Below are positions 48,001 through 59,427 of a DNA stretch of 64,000 bases, piece after piece. Under the pieces are notes generated by a model. It did no database searches. It saw only the letters and a list, made by a program, of their open reading frames with translations, and was not told the origin of the DNA. The translations under genes were made by a program, and so were the position numbers. The DNA comes from Lasioglossum baleicum. Its lineage: Eukaryota > Arthropoda > Insecta > Hymenoptera > Halictidae. Each line of letters opens with the position of its first letter. Within the stretch, counting starts at the first letter, position 1. The stretch covers positions 868,001 to 932,000 of the forward strand of contig NC_134934.1 of NCBI RefSeq assembly GCF_051020765.1. Reading direction: 5' to 3'.

Positions 48001-49660
48001 TAGATTTCGGTAGCTTACATGCATACTGAAAGTTTTATCAAAATCGATCAACATTGCAATAAGCTACATATGTTTAAAGATGAGAGCGTAATTTCGTCCT
48101 AACGTGATCATCTTTAAACATTTGCAGCTCATTGCAACATTAACTGATTTCGATGAAATTTTCAGTATGCATACAAGTTACCGAAATCTACAAAACGCAT
48201 TTTTAAATTATCGTTACAGGCTCAGATAAAAAGGTTGATAAAACATCATTATTAAAAAATTTTTTCGATTCCTACAAATTGCAATTTAAACAAATTTTTG
48301 TTTACTCATTCTCTAGCAAACTAGTCAGTCTAACATCTTACGAAAATTCAAATCCTTTGGACCAATTTTAAACAAGTTATGCGATTTTTAAGAATGTCCA
48401 CTTAATATTGTCCCCAACTCTGTATTTATATTCTTTTAAATTAAAAATAAAATCTACTTACCGGTGTTAAGCTTGGTATAGATATATTGGGGCGAATAAA
48501 AAAATCTTTATCATCGTTTTGTTGAAATACAACCATATTTGTTGGAGCATAAAACATCCATAATAATTCTCTGCATACCAGATATTCACTGATTGTTCCA
48601 AAGTTATCGTATCTTATCTCTGTCACTTTACACCTATTTTATATTAATACAATGATAATAATTATACAAGACAATAATATTTTGTATGAACAAAAATAAT
48701 TACCATATATCACAAAGATGTGCATCGCAAAACTGACTCTTGACTGGATATTTCCACCATTCTAATTCATTCCACCATGTGTTCTGAACGTTGGATAATA
48801 ACCAATTTCTAGATTTAAGATCTTCGGTTAAAGCTACAGATAGCGTGGTTGATTCTATTTTACCAGTGGCAGATATAGACATTGTTTTATCCGAATCTTT
48901 CAGATTTGTAGATACTCGTAATTCAGTACTTATGTCAGTAACATCTTTGTCATTATCAGACCATTCCTATGAAAATGTAACATAAAATTTTATAATAACT
49001 GATACCACACACACATAGGTACAAGATACTAAAAGTATTTACACTTTCAGTGTCGCTTTTGTAGTCATCGAAAAAATTCTCTTGACCCTCTCTCAAATAT
49101 TGAGACCAATCAATTTCTTCCGTAGCTTCGCTTTCATTTTCACCTGTTGCATTAAGAGTACATTCTCCCCGCATTAACTTTAAACATTCCAAATTAAATT
49201 TACTACTTTCCGTGGACAATTCCAACAGTAAAGTTAATAAGGACCATTGCACATCATATTGTGGATGCTGCTCGAAATCGAAACTCGATAAAAATGTATT
49301 AACATATTCTTCAAATTTTCTTGCTACATCGTACTTTCCATGAATCGATAACTTTGTAATTAGAGCTTTGATAGCTTCTTTTGTACTGTTACTATTCACA
49401 GACAAGAATCGATGGTGTTTAATGCTTGCCATACAAAATCGTTCGCAAACTTGAAATCCCTCTTCATTTTGCTATAATTAGGAAATTTTTATTATAACAT
49501 TTGTCAAAGTAGTTAAAAAAAAAGTTAATGTCTATTGCTATAAATTTCGTATATAGTATACAATCATATTATAAATAGTATATATTACCTCAAAAGAAGT
49601 TATTGCTGTTATTAATTGCTTCATATCATTATGAATATCGTTTAACGTTTTCGTACCCAT
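45052..49660 (-). CDS. TUBGCP5: Gamma-tubulin complex component 5 (GCP5)
   Basis: Thirteen phase-consistent exons: 49660-49589, 49471-49043, 48966-48704, 48633-48462, 47751-47541, 47465-47165, 47091-46898, 46816-46501, 46429-46210, 46115-45827, 45750-45547, 45462-45380 and 45309-45052, giving 1003 residues (human GCP5 about 1024). The middle has the GRIP1 region (GRFEDWREEFIIVR, an acidic loop, then HLFERLEKVSDYILPFRKIL). The C-terminal GRIP2 region includes LHYAVGWPINIIL, FRFQLRLKYALWTLNNLRF and HNEYLQKVYEHCLLTPEYD. GCP5 (Drosophila Grip128) is a structural subunit of the gamma-tubulin ring complex that nucleates microtubules at centrosomes and spindle poles. The choice of GCP5 over GCP6 rests on length and on the WWNELEWWKYP type N-terminal motif. 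Intron 4 carries a 602-bp MITE. Confidence 0.92.
47821..48422. mobile_element. Palindromic TA-flanked MITE in GCP5 intron 4
   Basis: 602 bp. The arms mirror each other from CAGCCAGGGACAATATTATG to AATATTGTCCCCAACTCTG, with TA on both sides. Near its centre are two copies of a 'gctcattgcaac' / 'gttgcaat..agc' core phrase that also occurs in 60986-61662. Confidence 0.82.
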
Positions 49661-50255
49661 TCTCGTTCAGAACAGAAATAATGAAAGATCTAAAGATGAT
49701 CAACATTCGTTATTTCGTTATGTTGCTAAACAGAATTGTTTTTTCAACTGGCGAGCATTTTTCAAAATCCTAACCTTTGATGAATTCTTCATTCAACTTG
49801 ATCAATAAACTTTAATAAAAAAAATAACTTTTGCATTCTTCTTCGCATGTAGTCTTATATCTGATGACAATAATATATTTAGGAAACATCACGTTGTTAT
49901 AATAAAGAAAGTTTAAAATTTTTTTCAAAGATAAACAGTGACACAGACTATAATATAAATACTGATCTTCGACGTGACTGTCATTCTCGGCCTAATGGCC
50001 TAATGCGAGCAACGGAACAGACCCATCATATACTACAGCACAGAACTGACAGAACCGAGAATCGGCTTAGATCACTGATATGTGGCTTAGAATGGGCTTA
50101 GATCCACTTAGATCCATGGACGACTTTACTTCGCAAGAAGTTATGCACATGTGCACATGTCTATTGAACTGTGAACAGGAACAGAATCCACTATGCTATG
50201 ACCTGCTATGTATTTATCATCGAAGATTGACATTCGGATTGATCGTGAAAGATTA
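49661..50255. promoter_or_regulatory. 5' flank of GCP5
   Basis: Unique DNA between the GCP5 start codon and cluster 2. It should contain the GCP5 promoter. No discrete site was recognised. Confidence 0.35.
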
Positions 50256-51129
50256 AGGGGGTAGTCTACCCTCGATTTGTAACTAGAAAATACCTAGGAT
50301 ATTACTAGATTTTGGGTCGAAAATATGGGTTTCGTACTAAACGTTGTTTGACCTTATTAGAACAAATTGTGGGCTGTGTGAGGGCTCATTCGAAAGAGGA
50401 AGGTTAGACGCAGCGCGCTTTTCTCACGAGGTTAACGAGATTATGTTAATAACTAATAATATGATGGCCCAAAGTAGAGAAAAAATCTAGGAAAAAATCC
50501 CGCAGATTTCAATGCATTTTCTGTCTCTAATAGACTTTTTTGACTTATGAGATGAGAAAAGCGCGCTGCGTTGAACCTTCCTCTTTCGAATGAGCCCTCA
50601 CACAGCCCACAATTTGTTCTAATAGGGTCAAACAACGTTTAGTTCCGAACCCATTTTTTCGACCCAAAATCTAGTAAGATTCTAGTAAATAGCAAATATC
50701 TAGCAAATAACTAGAATCTTACTAGAAAGAATGGGTTCGGAACTAAACGTTGTTTGACCTTATACGAGCATATTTTGAGCTGGGTGAGGGCTCATTCTAA
50801 AGAGGAAGGTTCAACGCAGCGCGCTTTTCTCATCTCATAAGTCAAAAAAGTCTTTTAGAGACAGAAAATGCATTGAAATCTGCGGGTTTTTTTCCTAGAT
50901 TTTTTCTCTACTTTGGGCCCTCATATTATTAGTTATTAACATAATCTCGTTAACCTCGTGAGAAAAGCGCGCTGCGTCTATTCTTCCTCTTTCGAATGAG
51001 CCCTCACACAGCCCACAATTTGTTCTAATAAGGTCAAACAACGTTTAGTACGAAACCCATATTTTCGACCCAAAATCTAGTAAGATTCTAGTAATTTTCT
51101 AGTTCCAAATCGAGGGTAGACTAGCCCCT
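50256..51129. mobile_element. Palindromic TA element, cluster 2 copy 1, type d/d
   Basis: 874 bp, ends AGGGGGTAGTC and GACTAGCCCCT, preceded by TA at 50254-50255 and sharing TA 51130-51131 with the next copy. All stems are type d ('aaacgttgtttgacc'). Confidence 0.9.
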
Positions 51130-51131
51130 TA

Positions 51132-52007
51132 AGGGGGTAGTCTACCCTCGATTTGTAACTAGAAAATAACTAGAATCTTACTAGATTTTGGGTCGAAAAT
51201 ATGGGTTTGCTGGTTTTCAGTTAGTGTCCTTATTTGAGCAAATTTTGGGCTGGGTGAGGGCTCATTCGAAAGAGGAAGGTTCACCGCAGGGGGCTCTGGT
51301 CATGAGGTTAACGAGAATATGTTTATATCTAATAATATTAGTGTCCAAAGTAGAGTAAAAATCTAGGAAAAAAAACCAGCAGATTTCAATGCATTTTTCT
51401 GTCTCCAAAAGACTTTTTGACTGATGTGATGACCAGAGCCCCCTGCGGTGAACCTTCCTCTTTCGAATGAGCCCTCACCAAGCCCAAAATTTGCTCAAAT
51501 AAGGACACTAACTGAAAACCAGCAAACCCATGTTTCGAGCCATTTTTCTAGTAAGATTCTAGTTATTTGCTAGATATTTGCTATTTACTAGGATCTTACT
51601 AGATTTTGGGTCGAAAACATGGGTTTCCTGGTTTTCAGTTAGTGTCCTTATTTGAGCAAATTTTGGGCTGGGTGAGGGCTCATTCGAAAGAGGAAGGTTC
51701 ACCGCATGGGGCTCTGGTCATCCCATCAGTCAAAAAGTCTTTTGGAGACAGAAAAATGCATTGAAATCTGCTGGTTTTTTTCCTAGATTTTTACTCTACT
51801 TTGGACACTAATATTATTAGATATAAACATATTCTCGTTAACCTCATGACCAGAGCCCCCTGCGGTGAACCTTCCTCTTTCGAATGAGCCCTCACCCAGC
51901 CCAAAATTTGCTCAAATAAGGACACTAACTGAAAACCAGCAAACCCATGTTTCGAGCCATTTTTCTAGTAATATTCTAGGTATTTTCTAGTTACAAATCG
52001 GGGGTAG
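51132..52007. mobile_element. Palindromic TA element, cluster 2 copy 2, type b/b, right end damaged
   Basis: Matches elements E and J, but the last 15 or so bases (expected 'gggtagactacccc') are replaced at about 52000-52007 by 'ggggtagtacgg'. The right terminal repeat is therefore lost. Confidence 0.85.
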
Positions 52008-52084
52008 TACGGACTGATGAAATGGACTGACGGATTTCCAGATATTTGGAAATATTCCTTCGTGATTGAAGTAAGGATTGACAG

Positions 52085-52182
52085 TCTGACTGTTCAATCA
52101 GACTGTCATTCCTGATGTCTGACTGTTCACTCAGACTGTCATTCCTGATGTCTGACTGTTCAATCAGACTGTCATTCCTGAT
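52085..52182. repeat. 33-bp minisatellite, three units
   Basis: Units start at 52085, 52118 and 52151, each 'tctgactgttcaatcagact' plus 'gtcattcctgatg'. The unit contains its own inverted repeat (tctgactg / cagactgt), so it can form small hairpins. Confidence 0.88.
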
Positions 52183-52301
52183 TGACCGTGTAGGGTCCGC
52201 TAATATGATGCGCGATTGATATCGTTCCGTTTCGTGATGCGCGCTTGGTGGCGCTTGGCAACGGAACGTTTTTCCATGCATTTGATGCTAATGAATCAAA
52301 C

Positions 52302-52445
52302 ATGGCTGCCTCCATGAGTGAATATGTTTTTTTTTCAAAGCCATGTTTCTCAAAAACTGCGTATAGGAGAAAAATTAAGGACAGATTCGGAATCAGCGCA
52401 AGAAACTCTATAAGAAGGGCCCAACAGTATATTGAAAATAAATAA
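52302..52445 (+). CDS. Possible 47-codon small ORF
   Basis: ATG in a good initiation context (AACATGGCT) opens a 47-codon frame rich in Lys/Arg (TAYRRKIKDRF ... NSIRRAQQYIENK). I recognise no family. It could be a chance frame or a retrocopy fragment; only the start context and composition favour it. Confidence 0.2.
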   Translation: MAASMSEYVFFSKPCFSKTAYRRKIKDRFGISARNSIRRAQQYIENK

Positions 52446-53678
52446 TTATATGATTTGATATGATTTGAGCCTATAAGAATAAAAAGTAATGAAACTAACA
52501 CTAAAGGTTTGCATGGGATAATATTTAATATTTAATGTATATCTGTTATACATTCATTTTTAAGAATCAAATCATACCACTTTTTTAAAATTCTACGCGT
52601 ACGCGAAAAATCTTGCACCACATCGCAACACCGCGCTTAGATCCACTTAAATAGATCCAAGCTTAGTTAGATTGCGACTTTTTGTTACTGTATAGCTTTT
52701 TCAATGTTTGTATGTCCCTCTGTTCTTCGCTGAATTTTGTTATTGAAATAAGAGTGTTACATATGTTGAAGAAGAATAAAATGATATCAGCTGTGAGAAT
52801 TTATTTAATAAAAACGCAAGTTAGGATTACACATAGGTAAATATAAATGAGAAGATAATTGTTTTAAGTGTTTATACATGTATAAACGCATTTGACATAG
52901 TAATGTTACATAACAATGTAAATTTCTTTCACGATCATGTTGGAAGACGCTACACATAACTGAATTCCATAATTACATCTCATTAAATATAAGTAGTTGT
53001 ATATGTATAAATGTATATTGATGACTGTAATATTTTGGTCCTATTTTGGGAGAACCAAATTATTCTATGGAATGCACTTAATATGTTAATAAGTATCAGT
53101 AATTAATAACTTTAAATTTACAGCATCTTCATAAAAAATCTAAATGCAATCAGATGATGACAAATACACACTCTGTTTTTGCTATGACATTTTACAACAC
53201 CATATTATGTATCTACTGTTATTTAAAAAATGTACAAATAATTGCTTAAAAATATTGAGACACGTCTCTGATATTGTACTTTTTTTGTTTATTTCTATAC
53301 AATAAAAGCGACATGCATGTTTAACTTTATTCAAAGTTCAAGTTACATATACATCACTTTTCTGTATATAGTGGACAAATAAGATCTCGCAAATATTGAC
53401 TTCAGTGGAGAAACTCTTTATCCAAGTACTCAATTCAACATATTAAAATTCCTGAGGATTAGTGTATGAATAACAAAATGATATGATGTGCTTCAGCTGG
53501 AAATAAGAAAAACATTCCTAATACTATAATGATGATGATATTCAATTATTATTGTAGATCAAGATGTAGTTATGTCGATTCAAAATAATAATTTAATATA
53601 AAAATAAGTGCTAAATTATTGTTAATGGTACATGTATAAGATGTGCATACTTTTTTTCTGAAAGGTTTCCTACTGTTA
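52446..53678. other. Intergenic region, no gene seen
   Basis: AT-rich. The right part is presumably the PDIA6 3' UTR. A phrase near 52597-52625 ('acgcgaaaaatcttgcacca') resembles 553-575 beside the Tc1-like remnant. Confidence 0.4.
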
Positions 53679-56555
53679 TTAAAGTTCATCCTTCTCGTCA
53701 AGATCTACGTCGCTGAGATCGATTTCTTCTGCTGGTGGAAGTTCAGCATTTTTCCCATCCCAAGCAATTGTATCAAGAATCTTAGGCAACTGAGCACCCT
53801 TTAATGGTGCCGTCCCTCCTCGTCCATAACTTAAGTCACGTAAGAATTCATCTATGCCGACATAAGAGAAACTTCCTTTGAGTAACGAGTATTTCATTTT
53901 TTTGATATTTACAACTGCCAATGCCGGATAGCCGAAACCTCCTATTTCTAATGCTTCTTCAATATGAGGCTGTGCACTAGCTTCTGCCCAAACCCATCTA
54001 TTGAAAGGAAAAAGCGGGAAAAATATTTTATAAATTGTCTAAAGCTAGAGAACCCGGAAATGTCAGGTACCCGATGGTATTGGATCGAAAGATTCGGGAT
54101 ACTAGAGATCCCTATTTCACGTGTATATGTATAAATACACGTGGTACGTGATCCGTATAGTAAGAATTTAAGGGGATAGCCTTGTTTCCACGATTGCAAA
54201 GGTGCGAGATACTCCTTTTCATTTCTTGATAATGCAAAGATGGAGTTTTTCAGCAGTGAAAAGCGTTAGATAAAAGATCGATCTAGGCCGCGATCGCTCT
54301 CAAAAGTCCTATTTTTACGTTTACGAGGCGTAATTTGCATTATTCTTAACTTTAGCTATTTTCATAAAGTTGCAATAGCTAACATACTGCCGAATGATGC
54401 AAATTACGCCACGTAAACGTAAAAATAGTACTTTTGAGGGCGATTGAGAGCTAGATTGATCTTTTATCTAGCGCTATTTATTACTGAAAAAGCCCATCTT
54501 TGCGATATCGAGAAATGAGAAAGCGCATCCCGCCCCCTTGCAATTCTGGAAATGAGAGTCTACGCGTTAAGGATCCTTAAATTCCTACTACACGGTTCAC
54601 GTATCACGTGTGTGTTTTTGAGTACACGTTCAAAACCACGACCTCTACGGGATACCGGGGAATAATCCAAAAAATTCTCGAGAATCCCGATACATTCGAG
54701 AACTCCGAAATTTTCGAGAACCTGTCCTTTTTGATTGATTGTTTTACGTCGCTTCTTCAACTGCTATGGTTATTAAGCGATGGGACCTACAGTTTTAAGG
54801 TGGTAAGTTTAAGTAAGTTTAAGATCGAGAACCTGTCCTGATATCGAATAAAATTCTCGACCCGTCTCGGCCCAACATTTTCAGGTTTTTGTACATCTAT
54901 CTAAAACATAAATTCACCACTACGCATAGGGTGGCATTATTTCTACATACCCCCACATTTTCTGCTTGTATTTCTCTCCTAGCTCGTTCAGTATCTTCAA
55001 ATAATTATTTCTACATTCCGCCTGACAGTCTAAGATATGTGGTAAAACTGATACAACACATAATGGTTTGTCTTCACAAGCATTTTCCAATGTTCGTTTG
55101 TTTAAAAGTTGAGTTACTTCTGGAGCTGGTACATTTTCTGCCAATTTTTCGATTGCCCAACTTACAATGTCACTGCTTGTTCGACCGCCATCGTATTCTT
55201 GTACAGAATCAAAAGATTTTTTGCCAGGTGCAAAATATTTAATTGTAGGATATCCTCTAATTTCATATTGACTGGCCTATATTAGCGACACATTACATAA
55301 GATATATAATTAAATAATTACAATTTAGATTTATGTGTAATTAAATGTTAGGACAATTTACTTACTTTAACCTTATTTATAGTAGCATCCAGAGCTCCCA
55401 ATTTTACTTTTCCTTTAAGCTCTGTAGCAGCAGATGCCCAAATGGGAGCTAAATTTTTACAATGACCGCACCAAGGTGCATAAAACTCGACTAACCACAT
55501 ATCTTCAGAATTCATTACTATTTTATCGAAATTCTCGTCTGTCAATTCAATTACATCCTTGGAATCTTTCGACTACGATGAGAACAAACCAGTGTTACGG
55601 AATTCATAAAATAACTTTTATCTGTTATTGTTGCATATTATTAGACTCTGGATGTTTATGCAAAATAAAAAGTTTATGCTTCAATTGCAAGACGCAGGAG
55701 CTTATATTCTTAAAAAATAATTTTAATGTGGTGAAAATAATATATTAATACTCTGAAAATCTTTTAATATTTTCACTGTTCTAAATTGCACTTGTTCATT
55801 TTTGTTATAAATGCATAAAATCTGGAGTCTATATATTATACACTGTTATATTTACCTTAGCTCCCCCAAGGCCTTTTTTGGATTTGCTGGTGATTGCATT
55901 TAAAACAGCATCCACAATTCCTTCTGCTGTTCTAGGCCCAGCATAATCTTCCGCCTTATCTTTCGCACCAAAGATTTTAATTGTCGGAATACCTTTAATT
56001 CCATATTTCGAACCAATATTCATATGCTCATCTGCATTCACTGCTCCAAATTTGACGATACCCTGAACAAAATTTACAATCTTGGTAAGGAACTCATTCG
56101 AGAAAAACAGGACATAAAATGATAATATAATAGAACGAAAAATGTTTGTTACCTTCAAAGCAGTAGCAGCCTTATTATATTCAGGTGTCAATTGTTTACA
56201 ATGACCACACCATGGTGCATAAAATTCAACAACCCAAATATTATCACTATTCAATACCAAACTGTCAAAGTTGCTTGAATCGAGTTTTATAACATCCGAA
56301 TTGGAATTGTACAAACAATGGGCTCCAGAGATTAATAACAAGAAACCTGTATTAAAGGAAAATTGGAAATAATAAAATACATGTAAATATGCTCGAAAAG
56401 TATTTTTGATCTAAATAAATCAATAAAAATGTATATTTAATGAAGTGTAGAAAAATATCGTAATAGTTTAGATATGCCGGTTTGTGTAATAAAAAAAATA
56501 TTGTGAGACGGCCAGCAAATATTACTTTACGAAACTCACCTAAAAGAGCTTGCAT
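53679..56555 (-). CDS. PDIA6: Protein disulfide-isomerase A6 (PDIA6/P5)
   Basis: Six phase-consistent exons: 56555-56540, 56346-56153, 56062-55856, 55572-55366, 55276-54951 and 53997-53679, giving 422 residues (human 440). A signal peptide covers about residues 1-17 (MQALLGFLLLISGAHC). The two thioredoxin domains each have an APWCGHC active site, with CGHC at 52-55 and 174-177, and cis-Pro motifs GIPTIK and GYPTIK. A third redox-inactive domain has YPALAVVN. The acidic C-terminus ends in KDEL. The enzyme forms and rearranges disulfides in the ER lumen and, in mammals, modulates IRE1 and PERK. An ERSE lies upstream. The last intron (953 nt) holds a MITE and an interspersed repeat; another intron holds a hAT MITE. 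Confidence 0.97.
54179..54560. mobile_element. Palindromic TA-type MITE (family GCAAGG), copy in PDIA6 intron 5
   Basis: 382 bp. The arms mirror each other: 'taaaagatcgatctagg' on the left, 'ctagattgatcttttatcta' on the right, and 'cgtttacgaggcgtaatttg' against 'caaattacgccacgtaaacg' at the centre. TA flanks both ends. Confidence 0.8.
54730..54810. repeat. Interspersed repeat, uninterrupted copy
   Basis: Contains 'ttgttttacgtcgcttcttc' and 'gggacctacagttttaaggt'. It is the reverse complement of the copy at 10803-11080, which is split by a MITE. Confidence 0.6.
55642..55831. mobile_element. hAT-type MITE, TAGACTG family, copy d
   Basis: 190 bp in PDIA6 intron 3, ends TAGACTCTGGATGTTTATGC and AAATCTGGAGTCTA. 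The flanks CATATTAT (55634-55641) and TATATTAT (55832-55839) are an 8-bp duplication with one mismatch. Confidence 0.8.
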
Positions 56556-56723
56556 TTTTTTTTAGAAAATATTGAAAAATGTACAATTCAGAATTGCCTT
56601 CAAGAAAACACTCACTGAACAGATTGAAACGAATACAATCTCCTTCTATGTAGACATAAAGTTCAATCGTTCGGTCGTTCGGTGCAGTACCCCACTCTTT
56701 ATAACCACCTACATATCACTTTT

Positions 56724-56742
56724 CGTGGATCGTTCTGATTGG
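56724..56742 (-). promoter_or_regulatory. ER stress response element (ERSE) of PDIA6
   Basis: On the minus strand the sequence is CCAAT, nine bases, CCACG, an exact match to the ERSE consensus CCAAT-N9-CCACG. It lies about 170 nt upstream of the PDIA6 start codon in the gene's orientation. In vertebrates NF-Y binds CCAAT and ATF6/XBP1 bind CCACG; that insects use it here is an inference. Confidence 0.75.
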
Positions 56743-57504
56743 TTCTCGTAATCAACATCCATACTGATCCACGCATACTTTACAAAAGAAATATCCTCGG
56801 TTTTCCAAGATTATTTTAGGTGGCTTTACTGCAGACAATTAAAGCAACATCATTATTATAATTTTCTAATTTGAAAATTATTTTCAACTACGCAAAGTCT
56901 GAAGACTGCGCGTTCCTCATCAAGTTGAGTTTCAGATAAAAGAAATTCAAAATACTTCAAATTCATATATATGTATTTAGGCGGAAATTGTGGGCATGCT
57001 GGTGTAGATAGAATTTAATACATATTCATCTCTATATACATTTGACTGATTTTTATATACTAACAGTTATTCAAAATCAAATAGATTTTGTATTTATACG
57101 CGTTATTAGCTTGTGTTACATAAACAGAGCGTATTTTACACATGAAACTTTGCAAAATATAAAATAATTTTACTAACAAATAATATTTACGCTATATGAA
57201 CAGCATCTGTTTCTTTATCAACAATTATATACTAAATGAATTTTAAAAAACTAAATATAGATAAATGAATAAAAAAGCTGAATAAAAAAAATCACTCAAT
57301 ATTTCTCCGAATACTTTGAACACACGGTCCCCAATAGCTGATTCTGACTTCGTTCTGCTCATGTCCAAAGTCCTGCTCCAACGGACAGCAGAACAACCCA
57401 GACGGCACACCGGCTCGATTTCAGCCGGGCACCTGTGCACAAAGTGGCGCGATTTTCACCTGCCGGGGGCTCGAGCCCAGGGCCTGCCGGCCGGGCTAGG
57501 ATTC
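56743..57504. other. Intergenic region, no gene seen
   Basis: Upstream of PDIA6. AT-rich to about 57300, then a GC-richer stretch 57390-57500. No coding frame was supported. Confidence 0.4.
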
Positions 57505-57641
57505 AGCCGATTTGCAAGATTGCAAGGGTGCGGGATTCGCGTTCTCATTGCGTGATAATACAAACACGGATTTTTTCAGTAGTCAAAAACGCCAGATAAA
57601 GGTCAATCTAGGCAGCAATCGCCCTCAAAGGTCTTATTTAT
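57505..57641. repeat. Left part of a TA-type MITE (family GCAAGG) cut by cluster 3
   Basis: Matches the left arm of 61667-62070 ('gattgcaagggtgcgggatt', 'aatctaggcagcaatcgccc'), but stops at 'aaggtcttattta' where the first palindromic element of cluster 3 begins. The right arm is absent after 60312. Confidence 0.7.
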
Positions 57642-57643
57642 TA

Positions 57644-58530
57644 AGGGGGTAGTCCACCCTCGATTTGTAACTAGAAAGGAACTAGAATCTTACTAGAAAA
57701 ATGGCTCGAAACATGGGTTTGCGCGCTGTCGGTTTTCGTCCTTATTTGAGCAAAGTTTGGGCTGAGCGAGGGCTTATTCTAAAGAGGAAGGTTAAACACA
57801 CTGCGCCCTGGTTACGAGGTTAACGAGATTATGTTTATAACTAATAATATGAGGGCCCAAAGTAGAGAAAAAATCTAGGAAAAAAAACCAGCACATTTCA
57901 ATGCATTTTTCTGTCTCCAAAAGACTTTATGACTTATGAGATGACCAGGGCGCAGCGCGTTGGACCTTCCTCTTTAGAATGAGCCCTCACCCAGCCCAAA
58001 CTTTGCTCAAATAAGGACAAAAACCTACAGCGCGCAGACCCAGGTTTCGGACCCAAAATCTAGTAAGATCCTAGTAAATAGCAAATATCTAGCAAATAAC
58101 TAGAATCTTACCAGATTTTCGATCGAAAAAGTGGGTCTGCGCGCTGTCGGTTTTTGTCCTTATTTGAGCAAAGTTTGGGCTGTGTGAGGGCTCATTCTAA
58201 AGAGGAAGGTTCAACGCGCTGCGCCCTGGTCATCTCATAAGTCATAAAGTCTTTTGGAGACAGAAAAATGCATTGAAATGTGCTGGTTTTTTTTCCTAGA
58301 TTTTTTCTCTACTTTGGGCCCTCATATTATTAGTTATAAACATAATCTCGTTAACCTCGTAACCAGGGCGCAGTGTGTTTAACCTTCCTCTTTAGAATAA
58401 GCCCTCATCCAGCCCACAATTAGCTCAAATAAGGACGAAAACCGACAGCGCGCAAACCCATGTTTCGAGTCATTTTTCTAGTAAGATTCTAGTTCCTTTC
58501 TAGTTACAAATCGAGGGTGGACTACCCCCT
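57644..58530. mobile_element. Palindromic TA element, cluster 3 copy 1, type a/a
   Basis: 887 bp, apparently near-identical to element D (30622-31508), about 27 kb away. TA at 57642-57643 and 58531-58532. Confidence 0.9.
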
Positions 58531-58532
58531 TA

Positions 58533-59417
58533 AGGGGCTAGTCTACCCTCGATTTGTAACTAGAAAATACCTAGAATATTACTAGAAAAATGGCTCGAAA
58601 CATGGGTTTGCGGCCAGACGTTGATTGACCTTATTAGAACAAATTGTGGGCTGTGTGAGGGCTCATTCGAAAGAGGAAGGTTCAACGCAGCGCGCTTTTC
58701 TCACGAGGTTAACGAGATTATGTTTATATCTAATAATATGATGGCCCAAAGTCGAGAAAAAATCTAGGAAAAAATCCCGCAGATTTCAATGCATTTTCTG
58801 TCTCTAATAGACTTTTTTGGCTTATGAGATGAGAAAGGCGCGCTGCGTTGAACCTTCCTCTTTCGAATGAGCCCTCACACAGCCCACAATTTGTTCTAAT
58901 AGGGTCAATCAACGTCTGGGCGCAGATCCATGTTTCGACCCATTTTTCTAGTAAGATTCTAGTAAATAGCAAATATCTAGCAAATAACTAGAATCCTACT
59001 AGAAAAATGGGTCGAAACATGGATCTGCGCCCAGACGTTGATTGACCCTATTAGAACAAATTGTGGGCTGTGCGAGGGCTCATTCGAAAGAGGAAGGTTC
59101 AACGCAGCGCGCCTTTCTCATCTCATAAGTGAAAAAAGTCTATTAGAGACAGAAAATGCATTGAAATCTGCGGGATTTTTTCCTAGATTTTTTCTCGACT
59201 TTGGGCCATCATATTATTAGATATAAACATAATCTCGTTAACCTCGTGAGAAAAGCGCGCTGCGTTGAACCTTCCTCTTTCGAATGAGCCCTCACACAGC
59301 CCACAATTTGTTCTAATAAGGTCAATCAACGTCTGGCCGCAAACCCATGTTTCGAGCCATTTTTCTAGTGAGATTCTAGTTCCTTTCTAGTTCCAAATCG
59401 AGGGTAGACTACCCCCT
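58533..59417. mobile_element. Palindromic TA element, cluster 3 copy 2, type e/e
   Basis: 885 bp, variable block 'cagacgttgattgacc' in both halves. TA at both ends. It is followed by a 6-bp spacer 'acttat' (59420-59425) before the next TA. Confidence 0.9.
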
Positions 59418-59427
59418 TAACTTATTA

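Noticed and set aside
47821..48422. Intron sequence considered as a microRNA hairpin
   Set aside because: The fold is a 600-bp palindrome with TA flanks and relatives elsewhere in the window, so it is a transposable element.
52011..52050. Hammerhead ribozyme core (ctgatga) next to cluster 2
   Set aside because: No GAAA at the correct position and no three-helix pairing could be drawn.
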